Shown piece after piece: positions 18,809-27,348 of a DNA stretch of 64,000 nucleotides; the first letter of the stretch is position 1, and each line of letters opens with the position of its first letter. Location of the stretch: contig NZ_CP117883.1 in assembly GCF_028736215.1 (NCBI RefSeq), forward strand, positions 5,828,001-5,892,000. Reading direction: 5' to 3'. The DNA comes from Mucilaginibacter sp. KACC 22773 (lineage in GTDB: Bacteria > Bacteroidota > Bacteroidia > Sphingobacteriales > Sphingobacteriaceae). Below the pieces are notes generated by a model. The model ran no database searches, was not told the DNA's origin, and worked only from the letters and a program-made list of their open reading frames with translations. The translations under genes were made by a program, and so were the position numbers.

Positions 18809-18850
18809 AACTTATCCGTTGAAATAACAAATTAATTCAACAGATAAGTT
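18809..18850. terminator. Hairpin between tatA and gatA, probable terminator
   Basis: AACTTATCCGTTGAA (18809-18823) pairs with TTCAACAGATAAGTT (18836-18850), one mismatch, 12-base A/T loop. Read on the minus strand the stem is followed by TTTTTATTTTA, so it should end tatA transcription before gatA. Confidence 0.7.
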
Positions 18851-18891
18851 TATATCGTAAATAAGGTATTAAAAAACAGCGGTCTAAAGTA

Positions 18892-19065
18892 TTAAACTTT
18901 AGGTTTCTCTTCTGTAGAAGATGTGCTGCCTTCGTTGTTCTGCGCGTCTTTAAATTCTTTAACGCCTTTTCCTAAACCTCTCATTAGTTCGGGTATTTTT
19001 TTACCGCCAAATAATAAAAGAATTGCCAAGATGATAAGAATAATTTCTGGTGCCCCTAAACCCAT
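18892..19065 (-). CDS. tatA: TatA/E-type twin-arginine translocase subunit
   Basis: 57 residues. MGLGAPEIILIILAILLLFG is the single membrane helix of TatA with the conserved FGGKKIPEL hinge, then the amphipathic helix MRGLGKGVKEFKDAQ and a short polar tail. TatA oligomers form the passage for folded proteins across the inner membrane. A second TatA-like gene is 77 bases upstream on the same strand; no tatC is in the window. Confidence 0.93.
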   Translation of the reverse strand: MGLGAPEIILIILAILLLFGGKKIPELMRGLGKGVKEFKDAQNNEGSTSSTEEKPKV

Positions 19066-19142
19066 GATTTTAAGTTTTATATAAGTTAATATTATTATTA
19101 ATGATAGAATGTCCTTTTTATTAAACTGCCGAAGCAGCTTTT

Positions 19143-19568
19143 TTAGTGTTTGTTAAGGTCGATTTTTGATTCAGTAACCGGTTCCTGATCGGTACCTACG
19201 TGAAACTCGGCTGCAGGGATTGTATTTGGAACTTTATTTTCGGCAATCACCGGGTTAGGGTGATGCTCTACGCTTTCGGCAACCGGCGTTTCGTCAACAG
19301 AGTGTTCTTCAATAAGTGGCGTAACATGCTCTTCAATTACCGGCTCAACAGTTTTAGTAGCCTCCGGTTTTTCCTGAAAATTATTGATCTGGTTATTGAT
19401 TTCGCGTTTAACATCCTCGGATGCATCTTTAAAATCGCGCAGGCCTTTGCCCAGCGTACGCGCCATACCCGGAAGCTTTTCGCCACCAAATAGCATTAAT
19501 GCTGCAAAAAGTATCAGTACCATCTCGCCCGTACCAATATTTAAAAATAAAAAAACTGTACTTAGCAT
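19143..19568 (-). CDS. TatA/TatB-like protein with long acidic tail
   Basis: 141 residues. The N-terminal helix NIGTGEMVLILFAALMLFGGEKLP and the amphipathic segment GMARTLGKGLRDFKDASEDVKREI are Tat subunit features. Instead of stopping near residue 60 it carries an 80-residue tail rich in Glu, Val, Pro and His. The tail length suggests a TatB-like role, but the FGGEKLP hinge is TatA-like. Together with the downstream short tatA it forms a tandem pair. Confidence 0.88.
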   Translation of the reverse strand: MLSTVFLFLNIGTGEMVLILFAALMLFGGEKLPGMARTLGKGLRDFKDASEDVKREINNQINNFQEKPEATKTVEPVIEEHVTPLIEEHSVDETPVAESVEHHPNPVIAENKVPNTIPAAEFHVGTDQEPVTESKIDLNKH

Positions 19569-19618
19569 TGCATTTTTTTTAAGGTTACAAATATAAACAA
19601 TTAATATCTTTATAATTA

Positions 19619-19765
19619 AGAATCAAGAGTTAAGAGTCAGGAATCAAGATAACTGCAAAAAAGTTTTATATTAAATTACTGCCTTGTAAGCTGTTTCTTC
19701 AGCTAAGCTGAGCATAATTTAGCCTATTATTGTTTCCTGTCTTGACTCTTAATTCTTGATTCTTC
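19619..19765. repeat. Inverted repeat unit, TCTTGATTC family
   Basis: Left arm 19619-19649 and right arm 19739-19765 are near-perfect inverted copies built from TCTTGACTCTTAATTCTTGATTCTT-type units (split here by mismatches), enclosing about 90 bases. It occupies the spacer between the TatB-like gene and envC and resembles a miniature non-coding repeat that can fold into a long hairpin. Confidence 0.7.
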
Positions 19766-19779
19766 TTTTTGATTCACAA

Positions 19780-21063
19780 CTAATTAGGCGCCAGCCAAAA
19801 CTTAGGATTCTGCGCATCTTTAGCCTTATATATATCAAAGTTAACTTCAGTTTCGCCCGTTGACGGATCGGTGGCAACAACACCTAAATTTTGTTTGGTG
19901 GTTACTTTTTGCCCGCGCGCCACCGTAACCGAGCGTAGGTTTCCATACACTGTAAAGTACTCTCCGTGCTTTATCATTACCAGGTAGGTACCGCTCACAT
20001 CAACTACCCTAATCACTTCCCCCTCAAATACTGCTCTTACAGCACTGCCGGCATTCGTGCGGATGTCTACCCCTGTATTTTCGCTCCTGATACCTTCAGA
20101 AGTATAAGTTCCAAATCCCTGGGTTATTATACCGTTGGCTACCGGCCATGGCAAACGGCCTTTGTTGCCCAAAAAGTCGTTAGATAGCCTTGCCGCTTCG
20201 GGGGTAGCGTTCAAATACCCGGAACTTGTTTTGGCAACCGCCTTTGGAGCTACCGGGGCCGGTTTATTTTCGGCCTTGGCTTTCGCGGCGGCTAACCTTG
20301 CTGCTTCCCGCGCTTCGGCTTCTGCCTTGCGCTGTGCTTCTTCTATCTCCCGGCGGATAGCATTGGCAATCTCCCGGTTTGTTTTAGCAAGTTTGTTTTG
20401 AACCTCCTTTTGTTGTTGCTTTAACAGCCCCTCGTGCTGAGATAGGTCTTTAACTACTTTAACCTGATCGTTTTTCTGCGCACCCAGGGTTTTCTTTTCT
20501 TTCTCCTGGTCTTGAAGCAAATTGCTTTTTTCCTGCTTGGTTTTATCAAGCTCATTTATTTTTACATGCAGTTCTTTTTGCGTTCCCTGTATGTAACCGG
20601 CCTGGCGCTCACGGTAGGCGCCAAACTGCTGTAAATATTTTAGCCGTTTATAAGCCTGGTTAAAATCTTTTGATGCAAAAATAAACATCAGCTTATTGTA
20701 AGCACTTTGGTTACGGTAGGCAAAAAGTATCATTCCCGCGTATTCCTTTTTTAACTGATCCAGCTGGCTTTGTAAGCTATGTACAGTATTATTGCTTTCG
20801 GATATTTGGCTATCCAAATTTCTTACTTCGGAGTTAATGTTGCTTATTTTTTCCTCTCTCAGGCTTATCTGCGCCTTTAGCAAGCTTAATTGCTTTAATG
20901 TCGCCCTTTTGTTATTTGACGTTTCCTGGTAATCCTTATTCAATTGGTCAAGTTCTTCTGATAATTTATCGCGCCTGCGCTTTAGTTCGGCACTGCTTTG
21001 TGCATGTGCATCAACAGCGATTAGTACTGCTATAAAAAAGAGAATTGCTTTTAAAAATTTCAT
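19780..21063 (-). CDS. EnvC-like murein hydrolase activator (degenerate M23 domain)
   Basis: 427 residues from the ATG at 21063, chosen because MKFLKAILFFIAVLIAVDAHAQ is a signal peptide; longer in-frame starts would overlap the upstream gene. Residues about 25-240 form a long coiled coil (AELKRRRDKLSEELDQLNKDY and so on), followed by an Ala/Lys/Pro-rich linker and a LytM/M23 domain. The zinc ligands of active M23 peptidases are replaced: NTGVDI where HxxxD is expected and GNL where HL is expected. So it is probably non-catalytic and activates cell-wall amidases at division sites, as EnvC does. The DUF4292 lipoprotein gene is 16 bases upstream. Confidence 0.9.
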   Translation of the reverse strand: MKFLKAILFFIAVLIAVDAHAQSSAELKRRRDKLSEELDQLNKDYQETSNNKRATLKQLSLLKAQISLREEKISNINSEVRNLDSQISESNNTVHSLQSQLDQLKKEYAGMILFAYRNQSAYNKLMFIFASKDFNQAYKRLKYLQQFGAYRERQAGYIQGTQKELHVKINELDKTKQEKSNLLQDQEKEKKTLGAQKNDQVKVVKDLSQHEGLLKQQQKEVQNKLAKTNREIANAIRREIEEAQRKAEAEAREAARLAAAKAKAENKPAPVAPKAVAKTSSGYLNATPEAARLSNDFLGNKGRLPWPVANGIITQGFGTYTSEGIRSENTGVDIRTNAGSAVRAVFEGEVIRVVDVSGTYLVMIKHGEYFTVYGNLRSVTVARGQKVTTKQNLGVVATDPSTGETEVNFDIYKAKDAQNPKFWLAPN

Positions 21064-21079
21064 CAAACAAAAATAGGAA

Positions 21080-21868
21080 TTATTTGGCCGGCTCATATCT
21101 ATCCGGAATACTAAATGGATACTCCTGTTGCTGGTCAAAATCGACCCTGGTATAATGCAGGTTTACATGGATGTTTTTATCTTTTACTGTTGATGCTATA
21201 TCTATCTGCGATGGCAGGATACGGTTATTGGCCTGTATAAAAGTATTATTGGCTACCTGTAATGATTGCCCTTCGCTTTGGCTGTTCAAGTTGGTTTGCG
21301 TTACCTTATTATCGGCCCCAACTATCAATTTGTAAAGTAAATCATCAAGGGTGCCGCTTAATGTAGTATTGCCGTTCACGGTTGTAAAATCGGCATTTTC
21401 GGTAAGCAGTTCAGGAATAGCATTACCTATCAGTAATGATTCAAGTGTTTTATAATTCACCTGCTTGCTGGCATATGCGTAAACATAGCTAAATGGCTTT
21501 TTGAGATAAACACCTTCCAGCCTGTTTATCAGCAATATACTATCGGGCGTAATCACCGCTCGTGCAACCTCTACACCCAATATCGCCGTAATAGATACCC
21601 AGATTTTTTTTCCTTTATTGATGCGGATATTGAGTGTAACATCATTACTGTTGCCGTTAATATCCAGGTTAGTTTTGGCCTTGCCCGAAAATGTATTAAA
21701 GTTTACCTGCTGCGCTTTTATAGCTGCCAGTTTTGTGTTTATTTTATTATCGGGCGTAGCAACAACATCGGCTTTGCGGGCTACCATAACCTGCTTGCGT
21801 GCTTTACAACTTACTATGGCAAGCAAACCGCAAACTATCAGTAACCTATTCAAAATATTTTTTTTCAT
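21080..21868 (-). CDS. DUF4292 lipoprotein
   Basis: 262 residues. The signal peptide ends in the lipobox IVSCK, with the modified cysteine at residue 21. The body has the strand-rich FSGKAKTNLDINGNSNDVTLNIRINKGKKIWVS pattern of the DUF4292 family, whose fold resembles LolA/LolB lipoprotein carriers. It overlaps the upstream TPR gene by 23 bases and precedes envC, an arrangement common in Bacteroidota. An outer-membrane role is inferred; no activity is known. Confidence 0.85.
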   Translation of the reverse strand: MKKNILNRLLIVCGLLAIVSCKARKQVMVARKADVVATPDNKINTKLAAIKAQQVNFNTFSGKAKTNLDINGNSNDVTLNIRINKGKKIWVSITAILGVEVARAVITPDSILLINRLEGVYLKKPFSYVYAYASKQVNYKTLESLLIGNAIPELLTENADFTTVNGNTTLSGTLDDLLYKLIVGADNKVTQTNLNSQSEGQSLQVANNTFIQANNRILPSQIDIASTVKDKNIHVNLHYTRVDFDQQQEYPFSIPDRYEPAK

Positions 21869-23609
21869 TTATCTTTCGATCTAAAACCGGCGATTGCTCA
21901 CCGTAGCCTTTGGCCTTTTTCCAGTTATCTACTGCTTCATCTGCCTTACCAAGGTAAAACAAAATATCGCCGTAATGTTCATATTTAACTGCACTTTTAT
22001 CTTTATCGTGCGTTAACGCTTTCTCCATCCACACTTTGGCATCGGGATATTTTTTCTGCATAAACAGTATCCATGCATAAGTATCTTCAAATGATGCCGT
22101 GTTTGGTTGCAGCTGTGTTGACCTTGCCGACATTTGCGCCGCCTTATCCAGCTGTTCATTTCTTAACGATAAATAATAAGCATAATTGTTTAAGGTATAT
22201 GCATTATCGGGATTAATGGCCAGGGCCTTATCATAAGCATCGTCCGAACTTTTGTTGTTCTTCAGGTCGTGATAACAATCTCCTAATAACGAAAAGCTTA
22301 GCGAAAGTAGTTCCTTATCCTGAATTTCTAATGAAGTTGCATTTTTAACATAACCCAACGCTTTATTAAAGTCTTTTTTTTGCGCCCAGGCCACACCTAC
22401 CAGATAATTCATCCAGGCCTGGTTCGGGAACAGCGAAAGAGCGTTCTCCCCGTCTTTAACGGCACCATCCAAATCATTCATACTTAACTCAATACGCACT
22501 AATTGTTCATGCACCTGGTATACCTGCCCATCCAGTTCTATCGATTTTCTGTAGGCGTCTTTTCCTTCCTTCAATTTATCGCTCTGTAGCAGCATATCGC
22601 CATACATGGCAAAAGCTTTACTATCCCTGGCATGCGTAATTGTGAGTATACGACTTAACTCAAGTGCGCTGGCTTTGGCATTCGGATCTGGAAATTTGGG
22701 GTAATAACCGGTTATGATTCTTATTTTTTGATCGATACTGACCTCGGGTATGGCAAACGCCTGGGTAAGTTCTTTATAGCTTGCATCATTATTCTTTTTT
22801 TCCCGGTAAATATCTGCAAGTGCCAGGTGTACCATGCCGTTACCCTGATCAATTTTTTCGGCCTGCAACAAAGCTTTCAATGCCTTATCGCCAAATCCGT
22901 TTGAGTTATATATCTCTGAAAGTAACAGGTAATAACGAATTTGACCGGGATTATTGGCTATCGCTTTTTCAACATCGGCCGCGGCCTGGTCAACTTTGCC
23001 TTGTTTGAGGTAAATTTTTTGACGGCTACCCAACAAGTCATCGCTGGGCCCGGTAATTTGCTCTAACTGATCATAAACTTTTAGCGCATCATCATACTTT
23101 TTCAAGATGACGAACGCGTTGGCTTTATCAAAATAATACTCAGGCTTGTTTGGGTTAAGGCGAATAAGCTGGTTAAACACGTTCTCCAATTTATTGATGT
23201 TGTTGCTTTTTTCATAACTATCGGCAAGGGCGCTCCAGTACCATTCGTTATTGGGTTTTACGGCAACAGCGCGTTCAAGTAATGGTTGTGCACCGGTATA
23301 ATCGTTTTGTATTTTTTTAAGATTGGCCAGTTCATACAGCGAGGCATCATTCGCCGGATCGGCCTGAATCACGCGCTCAAACAACTCTGATGCATGCTTC
23401 AGGTTTTCTACCGTTTTCTCTCGCAAAGCCGAGAAAAACAGCTGCCTGATTTCGCTGCTATCGAGGCCCCCCATTTGTTTTGATGCAGCAGTGGTTTGGG
23501 CAATGAGGTGAAGAGGCAAGAAGCAAGAACCAAGAATCAAGACAGCTGCAATTTGCAAGTGCCATGTCCTGTTTATTGTATTCCTATATCCCAAACCCTT
23601 GTCCTTCAT
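21846..23609 (-). CDS. Tetratricopeptide-repeat protein
   Basis: 587 residues from the ATG at 23609. An in-frame start 13 codons earlier is less likely because it lies in repeat DNA. After a signal peptide (hydrophobic core IAAVLILGSCFLPLHLIA) come about a dozen TPR-type helix pairs, such as ASLYELANLKKIQNDYTGAQ and ALDKAAQMSARSTQL-like units, ending at YGEQSPVLDRKINEKKYFE. TPR arrays scaffold protein complexes; the partner is unknown but the operon with DUF4292 and EnvC points to envelope work. The signal-peptide core is encoded by a copy of the TCTTGATTC repeat (23511-23546). A cysteine in LILGSC could instead be a lipobox. Confidence 0.88.
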   Translation of the reverse strand: MKDKGLGYRNTINRTWHLQIAAVLILGSCFLPLHLIAQTTAASKQMGGLDSSEIRQLFFSALREKTVENLKHASELFERVIQADPANDASLYELANLKKIQNDYTGAQPLLERAVAVKPNNEWYWSALADSYEKSNNINKLENVFNQLIRLNPNKPEYYFDKANAFVILKKYDDALKVYDQLEQITGPSDDLLGSRQKIYLKQGKVDQAAADVEKAIANNPGQIRYYLLLSEIYNSNGFGDKALKALLQAEKIDQGNGMVHLALADIYREKKNNDASYKELTQAFAIPEVSIDQKIRIITGYYPKFPDPNAKASALELSRILTITHARDSKAFAMYGDMLLQSDKLKEGKDAYRKSIELDGQVYQVHEQLVRIELSMNDLDGAVKDGENALSLFPNQAWMNYLVGVAWAQKKDFNKALGYVKNATSLEIQDKELLSLSFSLLGDCYHDLKNNKSSDDAYDKALAINPDNAYTLNNYAYYLSLRNEQLDKAAQMSARSTQLQPNTASFEDTYAWILFMQKKYPDAKVWMEKALTHDKDKSAVKYEHYGDILFYLGKADEAVDNWKKAKGYGEQSPVLDRKINEKKYFE

Positions 23610-23690
23610 ATTCAAATTTACACTAAATTGCTCATTTCGCCTGCTCACCTATTCTCAAAAAGTCTTAATTCTTTGACTCTAACCTCTTGT
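23511..23690. repeat. Inverted repeat unit spanning the start of the TPR gene
   Basis: Left arm 23511-23546 (GGCAAGAAGCAAGAACCAAG and onward) and right arm 23661-23690 (AGTCTTAATTCTTTGACTCT and onward) are inverted copies of the same family as 19619-19765. The start codon, upstream region and signal-peptide codons of the TPR gene lie within this unit. Confidence 0.65.
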
Positions 23691-23696
23691 TTTATT

Positions 23697-24131
23697 TCAC
23701 TTTACCGCTGTATGTCCAAAACCACCTTCACCCCTGGTGGTATCATTCAATACCTCAACCTGGATCCAGCTTACGGTTTCGTGTTTGGCAACTACCATCT
23801 GGGCTATCCTGTCGCCATGGTTAATCTCAAACGATTCTGCGCCCAAATTAATGAGCAGTACCTTTATTTCGCCCCGGTAATCGGCATCAATAGTGCCCGG
23901 CGAATTAACAATACTTATACCATGCTTAAACGCCAAACCACTACGTGGCCGTATCTGCGCTTCAAACCCTACCGGTAATTCAATATACAAACCTGTTGGC
24001 ACCAGTTTGCGTTCCATCGGGTTCAACCTGATGGATTGTTCCAGGTTGGCCCGTAAGTCCATACCCGCGGCGTGGGCGGTTTCGTAGGCAGGTAAGCTGT
24101 TGCTTGATTTGTTGATTATGCGTATGTTCAT
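23697..24131 (-). CDS. dut: dUTP diphosphatase
   Basis: 144 residues with the five trimeric dUTPase motifs in order: AAGMDLRA, RPRSGLAFKHGI, GTIDADYRGEI, GDRIAQMVV, and C-terminal RGEGGFGHTA. It hydrolyses dUTP to dUMP, keeping uracil out of DNA and feeding thymidylate synthesis. Its first base overlaps the last base of the upstream flippase gene, which implies coupled expression. Confidence 0.97.
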   Translation of the reverse strand: MNIRIINKSSNSLPAYETAHAAGMDLRANLEQSIRLNPMERKLVPTGLYIELPVGFEAQIRPRSGLAFKHGISIVNSPGTIDADYRGEIKVLLINLGAESFEINHGDRIAQMVVAKHETVSWIQVEVLNDTTRGEGGFGHTAVK

Positions 24132-25633
24132 TATCTTTTTAAAATAGCTAAAAGCGGTTTACGTTCAAAATAAAAAGCTGTGCCCGCAAACAAAAGGACT
24201 AAAGCGTTGCCTACAAATATATTTCGTTTAAATATAGTGAACGATATGTACACCAGTATTATTGACGCTACAATGTAAGCCAGATTTTTTTTGATATTAT
24301 ACGGGATTGGGTAATTTTTTTGTCCCCAGATGTATGATAATATCATCATGGTAGTATATGCAGCAAACGAAATCCAGGCAGAGGCTATATAACTGTATTT
24401 AGGTATAAGCAATACATTTAAAACAATGGTTAAAATTGCTCCTATACCAGAAATGTATAGACCATACTTAGTTTGATCGGATAGCTTATACCATACCGAA
24501 AGATTCATATAAATACCCAGACTGACATACCCGAACACCAATGGTGGGACCACCTTTAAACCAGTCCAATATAAATCAGTTTGCGTTTTATCGTGCCCCT
24601 TAACAAAGTACTTAAGGATTTCGATATTGGCCACCAGGGCTACAAATATTATACACACAGTAATTACAAAGTAATCCATAATGCGGGCGTAGGTTTGCCC
24701 CGCATTTTTATTCTTAGCATGACTAAAAAAGAATGGCTCGGCCCCCAATCGGAACGCCTGTACAAAAATGCTCAGGAATAAGGATATCTTGGCGCAAGCA
24801 GCGTAAATGCCAACCTCGCGTACGCTGATGTGCTGGGGCAGCAACTTGCCCAAAAGTATTTTATCTAAATTTTCATTAATCAGGAAAGATAAATTGGCTA
24901 TAAGCACAGGCCAGCTATATTTAAACATTTCGGCAAACATCTTCCTGTCAAAATCGAGACTAAGCCTTAAAAACTCGGGCAACAGCATCAGTAATGAAAA
25001 AATACTGGCTATAAGGTTAGACACGAAAACATACCCTACCCAACCCGGCACATACCACGTATGTATCCAAGCCGCACCAACAAGATTATGACTAAGCCAA
25101 AACGGCAGCACATAAATAAAAAGAAGATTAAAACCGATAAAAATGATAATGTTCAAAAACTTAATAGCTCCGTACCGGCCAGGACGGCCATCAGCTCGTA
25201 ATTTGGTAAACGGTACCGTGCCCCAGGCATCTAATACCAATATGGCTATGAAGATTTTTATAAAAATTAAAAAATCATCGTGACTGGTAAGCTCACCAAC
25301 TTTAATAAAGCCAGTTATAAAATTTAAAAAAGGAAGAGTAATTAATAAAAAGAGCAGTGTAACTGCAAAAATGGCTATAAAGGAATTATTGTAAACCCGT
25401 TTTTTATTTTCGGGATACTTATTCAGATACCTGAAAAAAGTTGTCTCCATCCCGAAAGACAATACCGCGTTTAAGATAGAAACCCAGCCAAACATAGTTG
25501 TTAATATGCCGTAAACACCGGCGGCATAGGCGTGAGTATAAATCGGGGTGAGGAAAAAACTAAGCACTCGCCCGGCAATGGTGCTTAAGCCATAAACGGC
25601 GGTTTGCCCTGCAAATTTTTTAGCGGTTGACAA
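24131..25633 (-). CDS. Oligosaccharide flippase (MOP/Wzx-type)
   Basis: 500 residues with about 12-14 membrane helices and a conserved start, MSTAKKFAGQTAVYGLSTIAGRVLSFFLTPIYTHAY, typical of polysaccharide flippases of the MATE/MOP superfamily. Such proteins move lipid-linked sugar units across the inner membrane. No glycosyltransferases adjoin it, so the substrate cannot be told from context. It is the first gene of a run through dut and on to the TPR, DUF4292 and EnvC genes. Confidence 0.9.
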   Translation of the reverse strand: MSTAKKFAGQTAVYGLSTIAGRVLSFFLTPIYTHAYAAGVYGILTTMFGWVSILNAVLSFGMETTFFRYLNKYPENKKRVYNNSFIAIFAVTLLFLLITLPFLNFITGFIKVGELTSHDDFLIFIKIFIAILVLDAWGTVPFTKLRADGRPGRYGAIKFLNIIIFIGFNLLFIYVLPFWLSHNLVGAAWIHTWYVPGWVGYVFVSNLIASIFSLLMLLPEFLRLSLDFDRKMFAEMFKYSWPVLIANLSFLINENLDKILLGKLLPQHISVREVGIYAACAKISLFLSIFVQAFRLGAEPFFFSHAKNKNAGQTYARIMDYFVITVCIIFVALVANIEILKYFVKGHDKTQTDLYWTGLKVVPPLVFGYVSLGIYMNLSVWYKLSDQTKYGLYISGIGAILTIVLNVLLIPKYSYIASAWISFAAYTTMMILSYIWGQKNYPIPYNIKKNLAYIVASIILVYISFTIFKRNIFVGNALVLLFAGTAFYFERKPLLAILKR

Positions 25634-25671
25634 TGTTGATGTTCAGTGTAATTAATCTGCTTCCGTTACAA

Positions 25672-25953
25672 TTACGGGCGCCTTTTTACAACCTCAAAAT
25701 TACGATAGTTTTTTAATTCGCCCTCATGGGTTTCAACAGAAGTTACTTCGCCATACTCGGGGCCTTCATTGCACCAATCCATAAACATGCCCATCGCAAA
25801 ATCGTCGCCCTCGGCTTCAATGTATACGTCGCCATTTGGTTCGTTCAAAATAAAGCCCTTTACACCCAACTGATCGGCCGTTGCCTTCGTTGATTTACGA
25901 AAGGAAACGCCCTGCACTTTACCTTTAACTGTTATATTGAGATGTTTCATCAT
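25672..25953 (-). CDS. Acylphosphatase
   Basis: 93 residues from the first ATG of a Met-Met pair at 25953/25950. A longer frame to 25992 exists, but its extra codons come from the repeat at 25957-26035. The core VKGKVQGVSFRKSTKATADQL holds the active-site arginine, and KGFILNEPNGDVYIEAEG the asparagine and glycine motif. It hydrolyses acyl phosphates such as acetyl or carbamoyl phosphate. It is 38 bases upstream of the flippase gene on the same strand. Confidence 0.93.
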   Translation of the reverse strand: MMKHLNITVKGKVQGVSFRKSTKATADQLGVKGFILNEPNGDVYIEAEGDDFAMGMFMDWCNEGPEYGEVTSVETHEGELKNYRNFEVVKRRP

Positions 25954-25956
25954 TTT

Positions 25957-26035
25957 GATTTGAGAATTTGAAGATTTGAAAATGATTTGCAAAGTTCTTT
26001 ATTTTCAAATTCTCAAATCTTCAAATTCTCAAATT
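25957..26035. repeat. Inverted repeat of the GATTTGAGAATTTGAAG family
   Basis: Left arm 25957-25984 and right arm 26001-26035 are inverted copies of GAGAATTTGAAGATTTGAAA units, the same element as at 5847-5934. It fills the spacer between the amidohydrolase and the acylphosphatase and the right arm covers the amidohydrolase stop codon. It can fold into a long hairpin and probably ends or dampens transcription. Confidence 0.7.
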
Positions 26036-27195
26036 AATTTCTTCACTTTCGCTTCCGGTGTTATCTTCAAACCATCAAGGCCGGTTATTAAGTTAAGGCC
26101 GGGTGTTTTGCCAACTTGCAACGAGCCTTTTTCATCGTCGATTCCTAAAAACTCAGCCCCGTTAAGTGTGCCCCATTTTATTAACCTTTCGGTACTTAAA
26201 GCCGGGAATTTTTTTTGAATAGCGCGCATTTCGCTTAATATACATAAGCTATCATTGGATGCCAGGCTATCGGTGCCCAGGGTAATATTAAAACCCTGGT
26301 CAACAAAAAGTTCAATTTTAGGCAGTTTGCCTTCAATATATACATTGGCATTCGGGCAAAAGCAAAAATTAACTTTTCGGTCAAAACGTTTAATAAAATA
26401 GATATCCTTTAAATTGGTACAGGTATTATGCACCAACAGCACCTTTTGCTTATTGCTAAGCAGCGGAATAATTGATTGCACAGAGTTGCGGGCCTGCGGC
26501 TTAAAAAAACTGATATCGAGGCCAAAATGCTGGTACAGGTCCAAAAAGCCGCCGAGCTTATAACGATAAAACTTATTTTCGTCTTCGCACTCCTGGTTAT
26601 GGATACTGATAAGATTGTGCCCTTCTTCGCTGTGTTTCCTTACCAGCTTAAACAGCTCTTTGGATACAGAGTATGGCGCATGTGGCGTTATGGAAGCTGA
26701 TAGTGGCTTAAACTCATTAAGCAAGGCCATAGCTTTATCAAAAACATCTGCGGCATTTTGCGGTAAAAAGCCAAAGGTTTCTACAAAAGTGTGGTAATAA
26801 AGTTTGCTTTTAGCTTTTGTGGCTAAGCTTAAATTGGTATTTGAAATATCGCCAACAGCAACAATGCCATTGTTATACATTTCCTGATCGGCCTTTTCAA
26901 TGGCTTCTGTCACCAACTGCCCGTCGGAATTCCTGAAAGCCTGAACATCTTTTATAAAAGAAACCAGCCCACCGCCGGTTTTAATTTTGGCTTTTAGATG
27001 TGAAAGTTCAAGGTGGCAATGGGTGTTTACAAATCCGGGGCAAATAATACCGCTAACATTTTCTATCGGGCCGCCTGGCGGGTTGTTTGAATCGGTAACC
27101 GAAATTATTTTACCAAAATCATCAACGGTAACAATTCCATTCTTAATAGGATCGGCATAAACTGGGAAAATGTAATCGGCTCTAAAACTTTTCAT
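26029..27195 (-). CDS. Amidohydrolase (Atz/Trz, cytosine-deaminase-like superfamily)
   Basis: 388 residues. Metal-binding motifs are present in order: NTHCHLELSH near residue 58, SIHNQE near residue 200, LLVHNTCTN near residue 255, and LGTDSLASNDS near residue 305, the zinc-ligand pattern of deaminases that act on purine or pyrimidine-like rings, such as guanine or aminodeoxyfutalosine deaminase. The substrate cannot be read from the sequence. Transcribed divergently from rlmN. Confidence 0.85.
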   Translation of the reverse strand: MKSFRADYIFPVYADPIKNGIVTVDDFGKIISVTDSNNPPGGPIENVSGIICPGFVNTHCHLELSHLKAKIKTGGGLVSFIKDVQAFRNSDGQLVTEAIEKADQEMYNNGIVAVGDISNTNLSLATKAKSKLYYHTFVETFGFLPQNAADVFDKAMALLNEFKPLSASITPHAPYSVSKELFKLVRKHSEEGHNLISIHNQECEDENKFYRYKLGGFLDLYQHFGLDISFFKPQARNSVQSIIPLLSNKQKVLLVHNTCTNLKDIYFIKRFDRKVNFCFCPNANVYIEGKLPKIELFVDQGFNITLGTDSLASNDSLCILSEMRAIQKKFPALSTERLIKWGTLNGAEFLGIDDEKGSLQVGKTPGLNLITGLDGLKITPEAKVKKLI

Positions 27196-27336
27196 TCATC
27201 TGTAAAACTTGGTATCTGTCTAAAAAAGTTTTTCCAAAATATGCCCAATTTCAATTAATACAATTAACTTTTAGTTATTGTTTTTTATCATCAAAAAGAA
27301 TGACTTTAAAAAAGAAAAACATTTTTTTAAATTAAG

Positions 27337-27344
27337 TACCTTTG
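27337..27344 (+). promoter_or_regulatory. Bacteroidota -7 element before rlmN
   Basis: TACCTTTG matches the TAnnTTTG consensus. Transcription should begin about 5 bases after it, at or next to the GTG start of rlmN (27349), so the mRNA would have almost no leader. No good TTTG -33 element is seen 19-23 bases upstream. Confidence 0.6.
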
Positions 27345-27348
27345 CAAC

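Noticed and set aside
19780..21063. EnvC-like protein as an active M23 endopeptidase
   Set aside because: The HxxxD and HxH zinc ligands are replaced by NTGVD and YGN, so catalysis is unlikely.
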